Shown here piece by piece: positions 1 through 8,068 of a stretch of 34,579 nucleotides of DNA. Within the stretch, counting starts at the first letter, position 1, and the number at the start of each line of letters is the position of its first letter. Source of the DNA: a bacterium HR15 (GTDB taxonomy: Bacteria > Armatimonadota > Fimbriimonadia > Fimbriimonadales > GBS-DC). Under the pieces are notes generated by a model. That model saw only the letters and a program-made list of their open reading frames with translations. It made no database searches and was not told where the DNA came from. The DNA lies in NCBI GenBank assembly GCA_002898555.1, contig BEHR01000034.1, positions 1 to 34,579 of the forward strand, read 5' to 3'. Position numbers and translations under genes: made by a program.

Positions 1-115
1 AGAGAAAAAATTTCAGGAAAAATTTTTTCTCTGGGGTACTCCAAAATTTTCTTCTCCGACCCAGACGGGTACCCCGGAGAAGAAAATTTTGAGCGCAGCG
101 GGGTCAGAGGAAACA
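1..115. repeat. Composite palindromic repeat cluster (PAL element)
   Basis: Two back-to-back perfect inverted repeats fill this stretch. Arms AGAGAAAAAATTT (1-13) and AAATTTTTTCTCT (20-32) are separated by 6 nt. Arms CAAAATTTTCTTCTCCG (42-58) and CGGAGAAGAAAATTTTG (75-91) are separated by 16 nt containing GGGTACC. The tail GCGCAGCGGGGTCAGAG (93-109) is the exact reverse complement of 2041-2057 in the next copy. The same building blocks recur at least seven more times in the window. The cluster may continue to the left of the window. Confidence 0.85.
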
Positions 116-145
116 TTTCATCGGAGAGAGGTAAACTCTTGCTGA

Positions 146-904
146 ATGGAAGGCATTGTTGCGGTGATGTTGGTGTGGCTGCTGGCGGCGCTGTGGATAT
201 TTGCACTGGTGATGATGGGCATCACAGGCGATGTGACACCGACGGAGGCGATTCTGGGGTCGGTGGTGGCGCTTCTGCTGGCGTTCGCGGCAGCACGCCA
301 TGCATTTCCCTACGCGGCGTTGTTTGGGCTGCTTACTTTGGGGATAGGCGCGGTCGCCCTCCCGATGGTGCGCCATTATCTGAATCGCCAGGCGCATGCG
401 CAAATGGATGCCGAGCTGATCGAGCAAGCGTGCCGTGCCGTCGAGTTCGACCCCAAGAACTGGGGCGCTCTCATCCAGCTGGCAACATGGTGCTATCGGC
501 ACGACCTGATGGAACATGCCGTGCATTATCTGGAGCAAGCCGTGCAACAAGCCCCCCTCTATACCTACAACGAGAAGCGCATGCTGCGCGACTGGCAGCA
601 TGAGCTGCAACATTTCGGCAAGCGATGGGGCTATACACCCTGTCTCAATTGTGGGGCGCGCAACCCTGTCGGTCCGTTGCGATGCGAGCGATGTGGCGAA
701 CTGTTGCTGCCGATGCTGGTGCAGGGGCGGTGGATTCCGAAGCAGTTGGTGCAGAAAGTGGTGCGCGTGTGGGTCATCAGCACGATAGGCATGGCGCTGA
801 GCCTCGGAGTAGCGGGTCATCTGTCGGGCAGCGCAGCGGTGGTGCTGGTACCGTTGATTATTGGGCTCACAGGGGGGATGATTCTATGGGTGCTGCGCAA
901 GTAG
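146..904 (+). CDS. Membrane protein with TPR-like segment and zinc ribbon
   Basis: A 252-residue protein of unknown function. The first ~75 residues form two or three hydrophobic segments. A helical repeat-like stretch follows at about residues 105-145 (WGALIQLATWCYRHDLMEHA, then a YLEQAVQQAP turn), typical of a tetratricopeptide pair. A four-cysteine zinc ribbon comes next (CLNCGARNP then CERCGE, about residues 169-190), and the C-terminus is again hydrophobic with two predicted membrane helices. A purine-rich GGAGAGAGG lies about 15 nt upstream of the ATG, which is rather far. The gene overlaps the following lptF/G start by 19 nt, so the two are probably co-transcribed. TPR plus zinc ribbon suggests a protein-interaction role at the membrane; no family name is assigned. 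Confidence 0.75.
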   Translation: MEGIVAVMLVWLLAALWIFALVMMGITGDVTPTEAILGSVVALLLAFAAARHAFPYAALFGLLTLGIGAVALPMVRHYLNRQAHAQMDAELIEQACRAVEFDPKNWGALIQLATWCYRHDLMEHAVHYLEQAVQQAPLYTYNEKRMLRDWQHELQHFGKRWGYTPCLNCGARNPVGPLRCERCGELLLPMLVQGRWIPKQLVQKVVRVWVISTIGMALSLGVAGHLSGSAAVVLVPLIIGLTGGMILWVLRK

Positions 905-2025
905 GAGCACGCCTTGTAGGGGCACTGAGCCGACACCTTCGAACATTGCCACCCTTCACGCGGTTGGATCGCTATCTCCTGCGTGAGATGCTGGTGCCGC
1001 TGGGCATCGGCACAGGCGCGGTGACGCTGATGCTTATCGGCAACCTGCTTTTTAACTATGCGCAGCTCTTTTTCAGTTATGGCGTGCCGTTGGTCGCGGT
1101 GGCGCAGATGGTGATGTACTACACGCCCTATTTATTGGTGCTCAGTTTGCCGGTGGGCACGGCGGTGGCGGTCTCGCTGACCGTCAATCGCCTGACGCGC
1201 GACAGCGAGATTACCGTGATGCGCATGGCAGGTATCAGCCTGCGTCGAATCTTTTTGCCGTTGCTGCTGATGGGTGCACTGCTATCGGGGCTGAACTACT
1301 GGCTGAACGAGCGTGTCGTGCCGCCTGCCATGCGCGAGTTCTATCGGCTGCGCAACCGCATGTTTTTGCTTGCACCTGTGCCCAATATCACCAGCAATGC
1401 GGTGCTGAAGGTGCAAAACTATGCGGTGGTGATTGGCACGGCGCAGGAAATGGGTGGGCGCGTGCTGATGGAGGATGTGCTGATGTTCGAACAGCGTGCG
1501 CGCGGTGAATGGCTGGTCATCCACGCGCCGCGCGGTCGCTATCAAGAGGGCATCTGGGAGCTGGAGCGTCCGCAGCTCCATTTCTATCGGGCGGATGGCA
1601 CGGTGCTGGATGTACGCTCCCAGCAGAAGCTGGTGCTGAACCTGCAGGTCGCGCTGCAGGACTTTTTCGCCACGCCGGAGCCGGAGGAGCAGACCCGCGT
1701 GCAGTTGGGGGAACAGATCGAACGCAACCGCCAGATGGGTTATCGTAACTTGCGGCTGGAAGTGAGCTATCACCTGAAGGTCGCTGTGCCCGTGGCATGC
1801 TTTGTGCTGGCGCTGTGCAGCCCGATGTTGAGTCTATGGCTGGCACGCGCGGGCAGCTTCGTGGGCGTGTTGCTGGCGATTGTGCTGGTGTTTGTGTTCT
1901 GGAACACTTTACTACTGTTCCAGATTCTGGGCAATCAGGGCTTTCTGCCACCATTGCTGGCAGCATGGATGCCGAACCTGCTCTTCGGGGTGGGTGGCTT
2001 CTACCTGCTCTACCGCTCCGAATAG
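886..2025 (+). CDS. LptF/LptG family permease (YjgP/YjgQ)
   Basis: A 379-residue inner-membrane permease of the LptF/LptG family. These proteins form the transmembrane part of the LptB2FG ABC transporter that extracts lipopolysaccharide from the inner membrane and passes it to the LptC-LptA bridge. The family layout is visible: FTRLDRYLLREML, a first helix at about residues 38-62, two further N-terminal helices (YYTPYLLVLSLPVGTAVAVS and the RIFLPLLLMGALLS region, with the conserved-looking EITVMRMAGIS between), a long periplasmic beta-rich domain, and a C-terminal three-helix block. The ATG at 886 was chosen because AGGGGGG (871-877) sits 8 nt upstream; the frame is open further upstream but only as a shadow of the preceding gene. 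A single gene is seen here, so it cannot be called F or G. It implies a diderm envelope. A palindromic repeat begins 5 nt after the stop. Confidence 0.9.
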   Translation: MGAAQVGARLVGALSRHLRTLPPFTRLDRYLLREMLVPLGIGTGAVTLMLIGNLLFNYAQLFFSYGVPLVAVAQMVMYYTPYLLVLSLPVGTAVAVSLTVNRLTRDSEITVMRMAGISLRRIFLPLLLMGALLSGLNYWLNERVVPPAMREFYRLRNRMFLLAPVPNITSNAVLKVQNYAVVIGTAQEMGGRVLMEDVLMFEQRARGEWLVIHAPRGRYQEGIWELERPQLHFYRADGTVLDVRSQQKLVLNLQVALQDFFATPEPEEQTRVQLGEQIERNRQMGYRNLRLEVSYHLKVAVPVACFVLALCSPMLSLWLARAGSFVGVLLAIVLVFVFWNTLLLFQILGNQGFLPPLLAAWMPNLLFGVGGFYLLYRSE

Positions 2026-2029
2026 TCCC

Positions 2030-2082
2030 TGAAATTTTTTCTCTGACCCCGCTGCGCGGAGTACCCCAGAGAAAAAATTTCA
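2030..2082. repeat. Palindromic repeat (PAL element) after lptF/G
   Basis: Perfect 16-bp arms TGAAATTTTTTCTCTG (2030-2045) and CAGAGAAAAAATTTCA (2067-2082) enclose a 21-nt loop with ACCCCGCTGCGCGG and GTACCCC. The hairpin could also stop transcription in either direction because the arms contain T and A runs, but there is no separate U-tract after the stem. Confidence 0.85.
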
Positions 2083-2123
2083 AGTCTGCGAAAACAGGCG
2101 CCGCGTGCCGATAATCATCCTCG

Positions 2124-3269
2124 ATGGCAAGTGGCAAATGGCGAATGGCAAATGAAATTTTTTCTCTGCTGGTCATCATCGCGACGGGATGGATAGGATT
2201 CAGCTGGGGGCAAACGGCTTCCCAGATGCCCACAGTACGCTTGAAGGATGTCGCCCAAGTGCGCGGTGTGCGCAGCAACCAGCTCATTGGCTACGGGCTG
2301 GTCGTTGGGTTGGAAGGCACGGGCGATAGCAAGGGCGCGCTTTTCACCGTGCAGTCCATCGCCAATATGCTGGAACGGTTCGGTATCACCATCCCAGCCG
2401 AGACGCTCAAGGTCAAAAATGTCGCCGCGGTGATGGTCACGGCGGAGCTGCCTCCCTTTGCCCGTGCAGGAAATCGCATCGATGTGGTGGTTTCCAGCAT
2501 CGGGGATGCGCGCTCGCTCCAAGGGGGCACACTGCTGCAGACGCCTTTGCGCGGTGCCGATGGGCAGGTGTATGCCGTCGCTCAGGGACCCCTCTCCATC
2601 GGCGGGTTCAATTTTGGCGCAGGGGCTTCCACGGTGCAACGCAACCACACCACCGTCGGACGCATTCCGAACGGCGCGCTGATCGAACGCGAAGTGCCCA
2701 GCCAATTCCTGCAGGCAGATAATTCGCTGATTATTCAGCTCCATCAGCCCGATTTCACCACTGCCGCGCGCGTGGTCAGCACCATCCGAAGCGCGTTCCC
2801 CAGCCTGCAAGCGCGGGCGATAGACCCGGGCACCGTTCGTGTCACGCTCGATCCTCAAGGTGCGTTAGACCCCATCATGTTGATTGCCCAGTTAGAATCG
2901 TTACCCGTGGTGCCCGATATCACTGCTCGCGTGGTGGTCAACGAGCGTACAGGAACCGTAGTGGTGAACGGCGAGGTGCGAATCGCGCCCGTTGCCATTG
3001 CGCATGGAGGCATTACCGTGCGTATCCAAACCACCTATGAAGTATCGCAACCTCCGCCGCTCAGTCAGGGGCGGACGCAGGTGGTACCGCAAACCCAAGT
3101 AGACGCCCAAGAAGAGCCTGCGCGGATGGTCTATTTCAAAGAGGGCGCGTCGGTCGAATCCCTGGTCAAGGCACTCAACGCATTAGGGGTCAGCCCGCGT
3201 GATTTGATTGCGATTCTCCAAGCGCTCAAGGCAGCGGGTGCGCTCCATGCCGAGGTGGAGGTGCAATAG
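2124..3269 (+). CDS. flgI: Flagellar P-ring protein FlgI
   Basis: FlgI assembles the periplasmic P ring around the flagellar rod. The protein has 381 residues from this ATG, or 374 from the second ATG at 2145; the family is usually about 365-380. Family features are VRLKDVAQVRGVRSNQLIGYGLVVGLEGTGDS at the mature N-terminus, the NVAAVMVTAELPPFARAGNRIDVVVSSIGDA core and the C-terminal LVKALNALGVSPRDLIAILQALKAAGALHAEVEVQ. A signal peptide is present (FSLLVIIATGWIGFSW, cleavage probably near GQTAS). Oddly, the first ~15 codons are made of dispersed repeat DNA: TGGCRAR heptamers (2125-2153) followed by GAAATTTTTTCTCTG (2154-2168), the end of a PAL element, so a repeat supplies part of the signal peptide. 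The L-ring gene flgH and flgA are not in the window. The protein implies a diderm flagellum. Confidence 0.95.
   Translation: MASGKWRMANEIFSLLVIIATGWIGFSWGQTASQMPTVRLKDVAQVRGVRSNQLIGYGLVVGLEGTGDSKGALFTVQSIANMLERFGITIPAETLKVKNVAAVMVTAELPPFARAGNRIDVVVSSIGDARSLQGGTLLQTPLRGADGQVYAVAQGPLSIGGFNFGAGASTVQRNHTTVGRIPNGALIEREVPSQFLQADNSLIIQLHQPDFTTAARVVSTIRSAFPSLQARAIDPGTVRVTLDPQGALDPIMLIAQLESLPVVPDITARVVVNERTGTVVVNGEVRIAPVAIAHGGITVRIQTTYEVSQPPPLSQGRTQVVPQTQVDAQEEPARMVYFKEGASVESLVKALNALGVSPRDLIAILQALKAAGALHAEVEVQ
2125..2168. repeat. TGGCRAR heptamers plus PAL half inside flgI
   Basis: Four consecutive 7-bp units of the form TGGCRAR (2125-2152) are followed by GAAATTTTTTCTCTG (2154-2168), identical to the left arm of the PAL copy at 2031-2045. 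The block lies within the flgI reading frame and encodes ASGKWRMAN followed by EIFSL. Confidence 0.8.
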
Positions 3270-3424
3270 ATGGCGAGTCGCGAGTGGCGGGTAGGGGCAG
3301 ACCCCTGTGTCTGCCCGCAACTGATAGGGGCAGACTCCTGTGTCTGCCCGCAACTGATAGGGGCAGACCCCTGTGTCTGCCCGCAACTGATAGGGGCAAA
3401 CCCCTGTATCTGCCCCTACCCGTG
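3270..3424. repeat. Heptamer remnant plus 33-bp tandem repeat array
   Basis: Directly after the flgI stop come about three degenerate TGGCRAR heptamers (3270-3290), then four copies of a 33-bp unit beginning AGGGGCAGACCCCTGTGTCT at 3293, 3326, 3359 and 3392; the last copy diverges at its end. Each unit contains a small hairpin, GGGCAGAC/GTCTGCCC with a 4-nt loop (ACCCCTGT region). A fifth unit lies inside flgJ at 3706-3738. The period is exactly 11 codons, so the array stays open in frame. There are no unique spacers, so this is not a CRISPR array. Confidence 0.85.
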
Positions 3425-3442
3425 AGGCACAGGAAGAGAGCG

Positions 3443-3781
3443 ATGAAGACACTTCAGCCCGTGAGGTCACCTGTTCCATCAGCGAACCCCATCAATGGGG
3501 TTCACGCTGAAGATGAGCGGTTGCGCGAAGCCTGTCAGCAGTTCGAAGCCGTCTTTCTGCTGCAGCTCTGGCGGGCGATGCAGCGCACCGTTCCTCAACA
3601 GCGCCAAACCCTCAACTATGCGGAGATGTTCGACCTGACCTTTGCCGAATATCTGGCACGGTACGGACAGTTTGGCATCGCTGAAAAGCTCTATGAGCAA
3701 CTGATAGGGGCAGACCCCTGTGTCTGCCCACAACTGACGGCGGGGCTACCCGCCGAGCCGAATAGGGATGAAATGCCATGA
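3443..3781 (+). CDS. flgJ: Rod-binding protein FlgJ, N-terminal domain only
   Basis: A 112-residue protein matching the rod-binding (FlgJ N-terminal) domain, which helps assemble the flagellar rod in the periplasm. The family core is LREACQQFEAVFLLQLWRAMQRTVP, then YAEMFDLTFAEYLARYGQFGIAEKLYEQL. The muramidase domain of proteobacterial FlgJ is absent, as in many phyla that use a separate hydrolase. The ATG at 3443 has AGGAAGAG just upstream; longer in-frame starts run into the tandem repeat array. The C-terminus is odd: after EQLI the frame enters a copy of the 33-bp repeat (3706-3738, encoding GADPCVCPQLT) and then a GGCTACCCGCCGAGCC motif before stopping, so the last ~23 residues are repeat-derived. 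The stop overlaps the next start (ATGA at 3778). Confidence 0.88.
   Translation: MKTLQPVRSPVPSANPINGVHAEDERLREACQQFEAVFLLQLWRAMQRTVPQQRQTLNYAEMFDLTFAEYLARYGQFGIAEKLYEQLIGADPCVCPQLTAGLPAEPNRDEMP
3706..3738. repeat. 33-bp repeat unit inside flgJ
   Basis: One unit, nearly identical to the array at 3293-3424, lies in frame at the end of flgJ and encodes GADPCVCPQLT. It joins the gene at CAACTGAT, which is also the 3' end of the array unit. Confidence 0.85.
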
Positions 3782-4176
3782 CAGACCACTGGCTGAATCG
3801 ATGGACTCAGGAAGGCAGGCGCGCATTAACGCTCCTGAAAGCGTGGCGTGACGCGCTTGTGCGACGCGACCTTGCTGCCATCGACACCCTCCACGCCCGT
3901 TTGGAGCCTATCCTGCAGCGATTCGAACACCTTAAGACCGCGCTGTCCCACCAGTCTGCCCAACCCGACCCGCTTGATACCGCCACCCTCCAAGAGGCGT
4001 TGGAAATCGCCCGCGCCATCGACGAGGTCATCCAGAGCGCGTACGACATCATCCTGAACGAGCTGGACTATACCCATGCGCTGATGGCGATGCTCACACG
4101 TGCTGCCGAGCCGGAGCATTATGCACCTTTGAACGCGCCCCGCACCGCATCCACCATGTTGAATATGGAGGTCTGA
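3778..4176 (+). CDS. Putative FlgN-type flagellar chaperone
   Basis: A 132-residue, mostly helical soluble protein lying between flgJ and flgK, the usual position of flgN. FlgN-type proteins bind the hook-filament junction proteins FlgK and FlgL before export. The sequence has the expected long amphipathic helices with heptad-like spacing (LLKAWRDALVRRDLAAIDTL, LEPILQRFEHLKTAL, LQEALEIARAIDEVIQSAYD), comparable to FlgN in length. There is no strongly diagnostic motif, so the call rests on size, helical content and position. Its start overlaps the flgJ stop (ATGA), and its stop is 4 nt before flgK, which indicates translational coupling. Confidence 0.55.
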   Translation: MTDHWLNRWTQEGRRALTLLKAWRDALVRRDLAAIDTLHARLEPILQRFEHLKTALSHQSAQPDPLDTATLQEALEIARAIDEVIQSAYDIILNELDYTHALMAMLTRAAEPEHYAPLNAPRTASTMLNMEV

Positions 4177-4180
4177 GCCG

Positions 4181-5542
4181 ATGTCCAGCTTCTATGGGAT
4201 TGAGTTAGGGATTCGCGCCCTGCGTGCCTTCCAGATAGGACTGGATGTGACGGGGCACAATGTGGCGAATGTCAACACGCCGGGCTACACACGCCGGCGC
4301 ATCCTGTTCGCGCCCACGCCGGAATATGCGATAAACCCGCGCTTGCGCGTCGGCAGCGGTGTGATGGCGCAAAGCATTCAGCGACTGCGCGATATGATGT
4401 TGGAGCAGCGCATCGATGCAGGCGCTGCCGACTTCGCGCGGCTGGACACCCTGCGCGAACAGTTGCAACAGATTGAAGGGCTATTCAACGAGCCAGGGGA
4501 ACTCGGCATCAGCGCGCGGTTGAATGCCCTGTTCAACGCCTTCGAGGAGCTGGCGACCCGTCCTGATAGCATGGCAGCCCGTCAGAGCGTGCTTCAAGCC
4601 GCCACCGCGCTGGCTGATGCCTTTCGTAGCCTGCACCGCGAGATGACCACCAAAGAGAGCCAGTTGATGGAGCAGGCACAGGCGCGAATCGCGGAAGCGA
4701 ACCAGCTGGCAGCGCAACTGGGGAGGCTCAACGAGCAGATTCGCGCGGCAACCTCCAGCGGGGCAGAACCCGGCGACCTGCTTGACCAGCGCGACCAACT
4801 TATCGCGCGCCTGAGCGAGCTGGTCGGTGCGCGCGCCCACTATGCACAAGACGGCTCGGTGATGGTCTATGTGGACGGGCATACGCTGGTGCAGGATGGT
4901 GCTGCGTTTCCCCTGCCTACCACGCTCGATATCGCCAACCGCGCGCTGGACAACACACCCACCGACATCCGCATCCAATCGGGTGAGCTGCGCGGACTGA
5001 TGGATACCATCGCCAATCTGCAGAGTTATCGTGCCGAGCTGAACACACTTGCCAGCACGCTCATTACACAGGTGAACGCCATCCACTCGACGGGCTACGG
5101 GCTGGACAATAACACAGGCTACCTCTTTTTTGACGGCACCGACGCTTCCAACATCACCCTGCACGCCGATCTCAGCGATCCGACCCATATCGCCGCAGCC
5201 TCTGTGCCCGATGCGCCGGGGAATGGAGGCGTGGCACGCGCTTTGGCAGACCTGCGCACCACGCCACAGGGCGCGTTAGGCGGTATGAGCATAACGCAGT
5301 TCTACCGTAACCTTATCGGGCGCGTGGGCAGCGACGCACAGATCTCCAAAAATCGTGCCGAAGCGCAACAATTAACGGTGGAGCATTTGCGCATGTTGCG
5401 TGAATCGGTCTCTGGGGTCTCACTGGACGAGGAAGCAGCGAACCTGGTGAAGTACCAGCGCAGCTATCAAGCGGCAGCGAAGATGATTAGCGCCTTCGAC
5501 TCGCTGCTGGAGGATGTGCTGCAGTTCGTCGCGCCGAGATAA
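4181..5542 (+). CDS. flgK: Flagellar hook-associated protein 1, FlgK
   Basis: FlgK (453 residues) forms the first hook-filament junction zone outside the cell. The N-terminal rod/hook signature is clear: LRAFQIGLDVTGHNVANVNTPGYTRRR. The D0/D1 coiled-coil zone follows (residues ~70-190, rich in Gln, Glu and Ala). The C-terminal family motif SLDEEAANLVKYQRSYQAAAKMISAFDSLLEDVL is complete. At 453 residues it is close to the shorter FlgK proteins and lacks large surface insertions in the middle domain. It starts 4 nt after the flgN-like gene and is followed 52 nt later by flgL, so the three belong to one unit. Confidence 0.96.
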   Translation: MSSFYGIELGIRALRAFQIGLDVTGHNVANVNTPGYTRRRILFAPTPEYAINPRLRVGSGVMAQSIQRLRDMMLEQRIDAGAADFARLDTLREQLQQIEGLFNEPGELGISARLNALFNAFEELATRPDSMAARQSVLQAATALADAFRSLHREMTTKESQLMEQAQARIAEANQLAAQLGRLNEQIRAATSSGAEPGDLLDQRDQLIARLSELVGARAHYAQDGSVMVYVDGHTLVQDGAAFPLPTTLDIANRALDNTPTDIRIQSGELRGLMDTIANLQSYRAELNTLASTLITQVNAIHSTGYGLDNNTGYLFFDGTDASNITLHADLSDPTHIAAASVPDAPGNGGVARALADLRTTPQGALGGMSITQFYRNLIGRVGSDAQISKNRAEAQQLTVEHLRMLRESVSGVSLDEEAANLVKYQRSYQAAAKMISAFDSLLEDVLQFVAPR

Positions 5543-5594
5543 CGGGCGCAACCGATCCTGCTTGGCATGCTCGACAGGTCGAACCGAGAAAACC

Positions 5595-6482
5595 ATGCGA
5601 ATCAGCACAAATTGGCAGTTCTGGCAGATGGAACGCGCCATTGGGCAAGCGAGTGATCGCCTAAGCCTGTGGCAACGGCGCGTCAGCACCGGGCGACGCA
5701 TTGAACAGCCTTCCGATGACCCGGTGGGAAGCGTGCATGCGCTTGCCATTCGCCAGAGCCTGCAACAGATTGAGGGGTACGGGCGCAACATTCGTGAGGC
5801 GCGCCTCTTCCTGCAAGCCACTGAACAAGCTCTTGCCGATATCGGCGCCCTGCTGGGAGAAGCGCGCCAAATTGTTACCCAAGGCGCGAATGACACCATC
5901 GATGCAGACGCCCGCGACGCGCTTATCCAACAAATTCGGCATCTCAAAGAGCGGCTGATGCAGCTGGGCAACCAGCGCGTGGATGGAGAACGCTCTCTGT
6001 TTAGTGGGCAAAAAGTGAATACACCGTCTTTCAACCTGTCGGGTGGAGTGCTGACCTATGTGGGTGATGGCAATCCGTTGCTGGTCAACATCGCCCCTGA
6101 CCGGGCGATCCCCATGAACTTCACGGGGGCAGCGCGTATTGCCGACCTCTACAACAAACTGACGGATATCGAGAACCACCTGCTCACAGGCGATTCGGAC
6201 GCGCTCTCCCGTATCGATCTGCGCGACATCGAGGCGTTCCAGTCAGAGTTTCACCGTTATCGGGGCGAGATGGGCGTGCGCCTGCGGGAACTGGAAAACT
6301 ACGAGACCCTCTATGCCGCGCGCAGGGAGCAACTTCAAGCCAATCTGGCAGAGATTGAAGAGATCGATTTGACCGAAGCCATCAGCCAGCTGCGCCAGCA
6401 AGAACTCAGTTATCAAGCAGCGCTGCAGGTATTTACACGCGTACAAGCAATTAACCTTTTTGATTTTCTGCGCGGAGGCTGA
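5595..6482 (+). CDS. flgL: Flagellar hook-associated protein 3, FlgL
   Basis: FlgL (295 residues) forms the second junction layer between FlgK and the flagellin filament. The N-terminus has the flagellin-like pattern MRISTNWQFWQMERAIGQAS with SLWQRRVSTGRRIEQPSDDPV, followed by IRQSLQQIEGY and ARLFLQATEQALADIGALL. The middle shows GERSLFSGQKVNTPSFNLS, typical of FlgL, and the C-terminus ends in ISQLRQQELSYQAALQVFTRVQAINLFDFLR. ATG 5595 is preferred over upstream in-frame starts because the protein aligns with the flagellin N-terminus from this Met; no strong ribosome site is visible (GAACCGAGAAAACC precedes it). fliW begins 6 nt after the stop. Confidence 0.95.
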   Translation: MRISTNWQFWQMERAIGQASDRLSLWQRRVSTGRRIEQPSDDPVGSVHALAIRQSLQQIEGYGRNIREARLFLQATEQALADIGALLGEARQIVTQGANDTIDADARDALIQQIRHLKERLMQLGNQRVDGERSLFSGQKVNTPSFNLSGGVLTYVGDGNPLLVNIAPDRAIPMNFTGAARIADLYNKLTDIENHLLTGDSDALSRIDLRDIEAFQSEFHRYRGEMGVRLRELENYETLYAARREQLQANLAEIEEIDLTEAISQLRQQELSYQAALQVFTRVQAINLFDFLRGG

Positions 6483-6488
6483 AAACCG

Positions 6489-6953
6489 ATGGAACTTCAC
6501 ACCACACGATTCGGTACAATACCTATAGATGAGGAGGACATCATCACCTTCCCGGATGGGCTGGTGGGGCTGAGCCATCTGAAGCGGTTCGTGCTGATTC
6601 GACATGGCGATGACAGCCCGTTCCGCTGGTTGCAGTCGGTGGACGAGCCGAGCTTTGCGATGCTGATGATTGACCCGTGGTTTTTCCGTCCCGATTACGA
6701 GGTGGTGCTGTCCGACATCGATGTGGAGCGCCTGCAGCTGAGCGACGAGACGATACGATGGGTCTATGTGACGGTCTCGATCCCACCGGGCAAGCCGCAC
6801 GCGATGACCGCCAACCTGTTGGCGCCCATCGTGATCAACGGCAACGCGCGACGCGGGCGGCAGGTTATCCTGGACGACGAACGCTATTCTACGCGCCACC
6901 CAATCCTCCAGGAGATGTGGCGCTCAGTTCAGACTCAGGAGGCGGCAGGATGA
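6489..6953 (+). CDS. fliW: Flagellar assembly factor FliW
   Basis: FliW (154 residues) binds flagellin and, when free, sequesters CsrA, thereby relieving CsrA repression of flagellin mRNA. Family signatures are the N-terminal [28 protein letters not shown], the [21 protein letters not shown] block and the [25 protein letters not shown] block, followed by [17 protein letters not shown]. The length is normal. It sits between flgL and csrA with 6 and 28 nt spacing. This flgL-fliW-csrA order is the classic arrangement in non-proteobacterial flagellates. Confidence 0.95.
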   Translation: MELHTTRFGTIPIDEEDIITFPDGLVGLSHLKRFVLIRHGDDSPFRWLQSVDEPSFAMLMIDPWFFRPDYEVVLSDIDVERLQLSDETIRWVYVTVSIPPGKPHAMTANLLAPIVINGNARRGRQVILDDERYSTRHPILQEMWRSVQTQEAAG

Positions 6954-6981
6954 CGCCGCCCGCCACGGAGGGCGAAATATC

Positions 6982-7227
6982 ATGCTGGTACTTACACGCA
7001 AGGTCAACCAGAGCATCATGATTGGCGACGATATCGAGGTTATCGTGCTGGAGGTGCGTGGAGAGCAGGTGCGCCTCGGCATCAAGGCACCACGCGAGAT
7101 TGCGGTGCACCGGCGCGAAATCTATGAGGCAATCCAGCGCGAGAACCTGATGGCAGCGCAAGCCAAGCCTGAAGATGTGCCCCCCTCATCCCCACCCCAA
7201 GAAAAGAAGTCGGTGCGCTCGGCATAA
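6982..7227 (+). CDS. csrA: Carbon storage regulator CsrA
   Basis: CsrA (81 residues) is a dimeric RNA-binding regulator that recognises GGA motifs in leader RNAs. The full core is present: [39 protein letters not shown], with the RNA-contact residues L4 and R44. After residue ~60 there is a 20-residue Ala/Pro/Ser/Lys-rich tail ([19 protein letters not shown]) beyond the usual length. The start is preceded by GGAGGG (6967-6972) at about 9 nt. The gene follows fliW, its protein antagonist, within the flagellar operon and ends 4 nt before the stop of the convergent scpA. Confidence 0.96.
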   Translation: MLVLTRKVNQSIMIGDDIEVIVLEVRGEQVRLGIKAPREIAVHRREIYEAIQRENLMAAQAKPEDVPPSSPPQEKKSVRSA

Positions 7228-7231
7228 CCGT

Positions 7232-7975
7232 TTACGCGCCAGCAGGTTGCCCACCGCTCACAACCATGATCTCGCCATTTTGCACTTGCACCTCGACCTG
7301 ACCTAATCGCCAGAGTTCGAGCAGGGCGAGAAAGTAGACCAGTAGCTCCAGCACAGAGCGGGCAGGACGGGCAAGCGTTTCGAACGGCAGCGGGGTGTTC
7401 GCTCGGCGCACCTGCTCCTGAATCTCCACCATGTGGGCATGAATGGAGAAATAACGCCGTTCGGGAATCGCGTCGGGGATCGGCGCAGCACGCTGCAACA
7501 GCCGACGCAAAGCGAGCCAGAGCTGATCGGGCAGCATGGCACCCCAGGGCAAAGGCGATTCATACGCTGCAGGGTCAGGCGACATCCCGCGGAAAAAGAG
7601 CTGCGATCGGGCTGCCTCACGCTCGCGCAAGTATTCGATCAAGGGTATATAGCGCTCAGGCAAACAAAGAGCGACCGGCTCCGCCTCCTCAACAAGTTCA
7701 GACACGGGCGGTTCGGGCATCAGCAGCCTTTCTGCTTTGCGCTCCATCAGATACGCCAGCACCGCCAGCGCGTCCGCTGCCTCGTCCAGATCGCCCACCG
7801 TGCGCCAATAGTCGTAGCATGCCTGCGCGATGGGGGCAAGCGCGACCTCCAACACATCGAGCTTCTGCCGACGAATGAGCGTAATCAGCCAGCCGAGCGT
7901 GCCGGAGCCAAGGGGCAACTGCAACGGTACACGCGGCGGCGACCATTCAGGTTGACCAATATAGAAACGACGCAT
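7232..7975 (-). CDS. scpA: Segregation and condensation protein A
   Basis: ScpA (247 residues) is the kleisin subunit that bridges the SMC dimer in the bacterial condensin complex. The N-terminal SMC-neck-binding part shows GTLGWLITLIRRQKLDVLEVALAPIAQACYDYW, then DEAADALAVLAYLMERKAERLLMP, the common ScpA pattern (usually LVxAAxLxxxKSxxLLP). The C-terminal winged-helix kleisin end is VLELLVYFLALLELWRLGQVEVQVQNGEIMV. The start has GAGGATGTAAGG directly upstream. The partner scpB is not in the window. It lies convergent to csrA and divergent from the vapBC-like pair. Confidence 0.92.
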   Translation of the reverse strand: MRRFYIGQPEWSPPRVPLQLPLGSGTLGWLITLIRRQKLDVLEVALAPIAQACYDYWRTVGDLDEAADALAVLAYLMERKAERLLMPEPPVSELVEEAEPVALCLPERYIPLIEYLREREAARSQLFFRGMSPDPAAYESPLPWGAMLPDQLWLALRRLLQRAAPIPDAIPERRYFSIHAHMVEIQEQVRRANTPLPFETLARPARSVLELLVYFLALLELWRLGQVEVQVQNGEIMVVSGGQPAGA

Positions 7976-8054
7976 CCTTACATCCTCAAACGCTTTGAGT
8001 TCGACGCGCCAGTGGAAAGTTCCTGCCCCATGCGCATCGCCATCCTGATTGAGG

Positions 8055-8060
8055 TATAAT
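8055..8060 (+). promoter_or_regulatory. -10 box of the vapBC-like pair, probably leaderless
   Basis: A perfect TATAAT ends 8 nt before the ATG of the antitoxin gene, so a start at the normal distance would place the 5' end of the RNA within 1-3 nt of the start codon. No convincing -35 hexamer is visible 16-18 nt upstream. Confidence 0.5.
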
Positions 8061-8068
8061 CATACTGG

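Noticed and set aside
104-820. Long minus-strand frame opposite the first gene
   Set aside because: Its His/Gln/Arg-rich composition is typical of an antisense shadow, and it has no family motifs.
625-885. Upstream extension of the lptF/G frame
   Set aside because: It is an out-of-frame shadow of the zinc-ribbon gene; the ATG at 886 has a strong ribosome site and matches the family N-terminus.
2030-2082. PAL element as a normal intrinsic terminator of lptF/G
   Set aside because: The same element also occurs inside genes and upstream of genes, and lacks a U-tract after the stem, so termination cannot be its defining role.
3293-3424. Short regular repeats resembling a CRISPR array
   Set aside because: Units are directly tandem with no unique spacers, and no cas genes are near.
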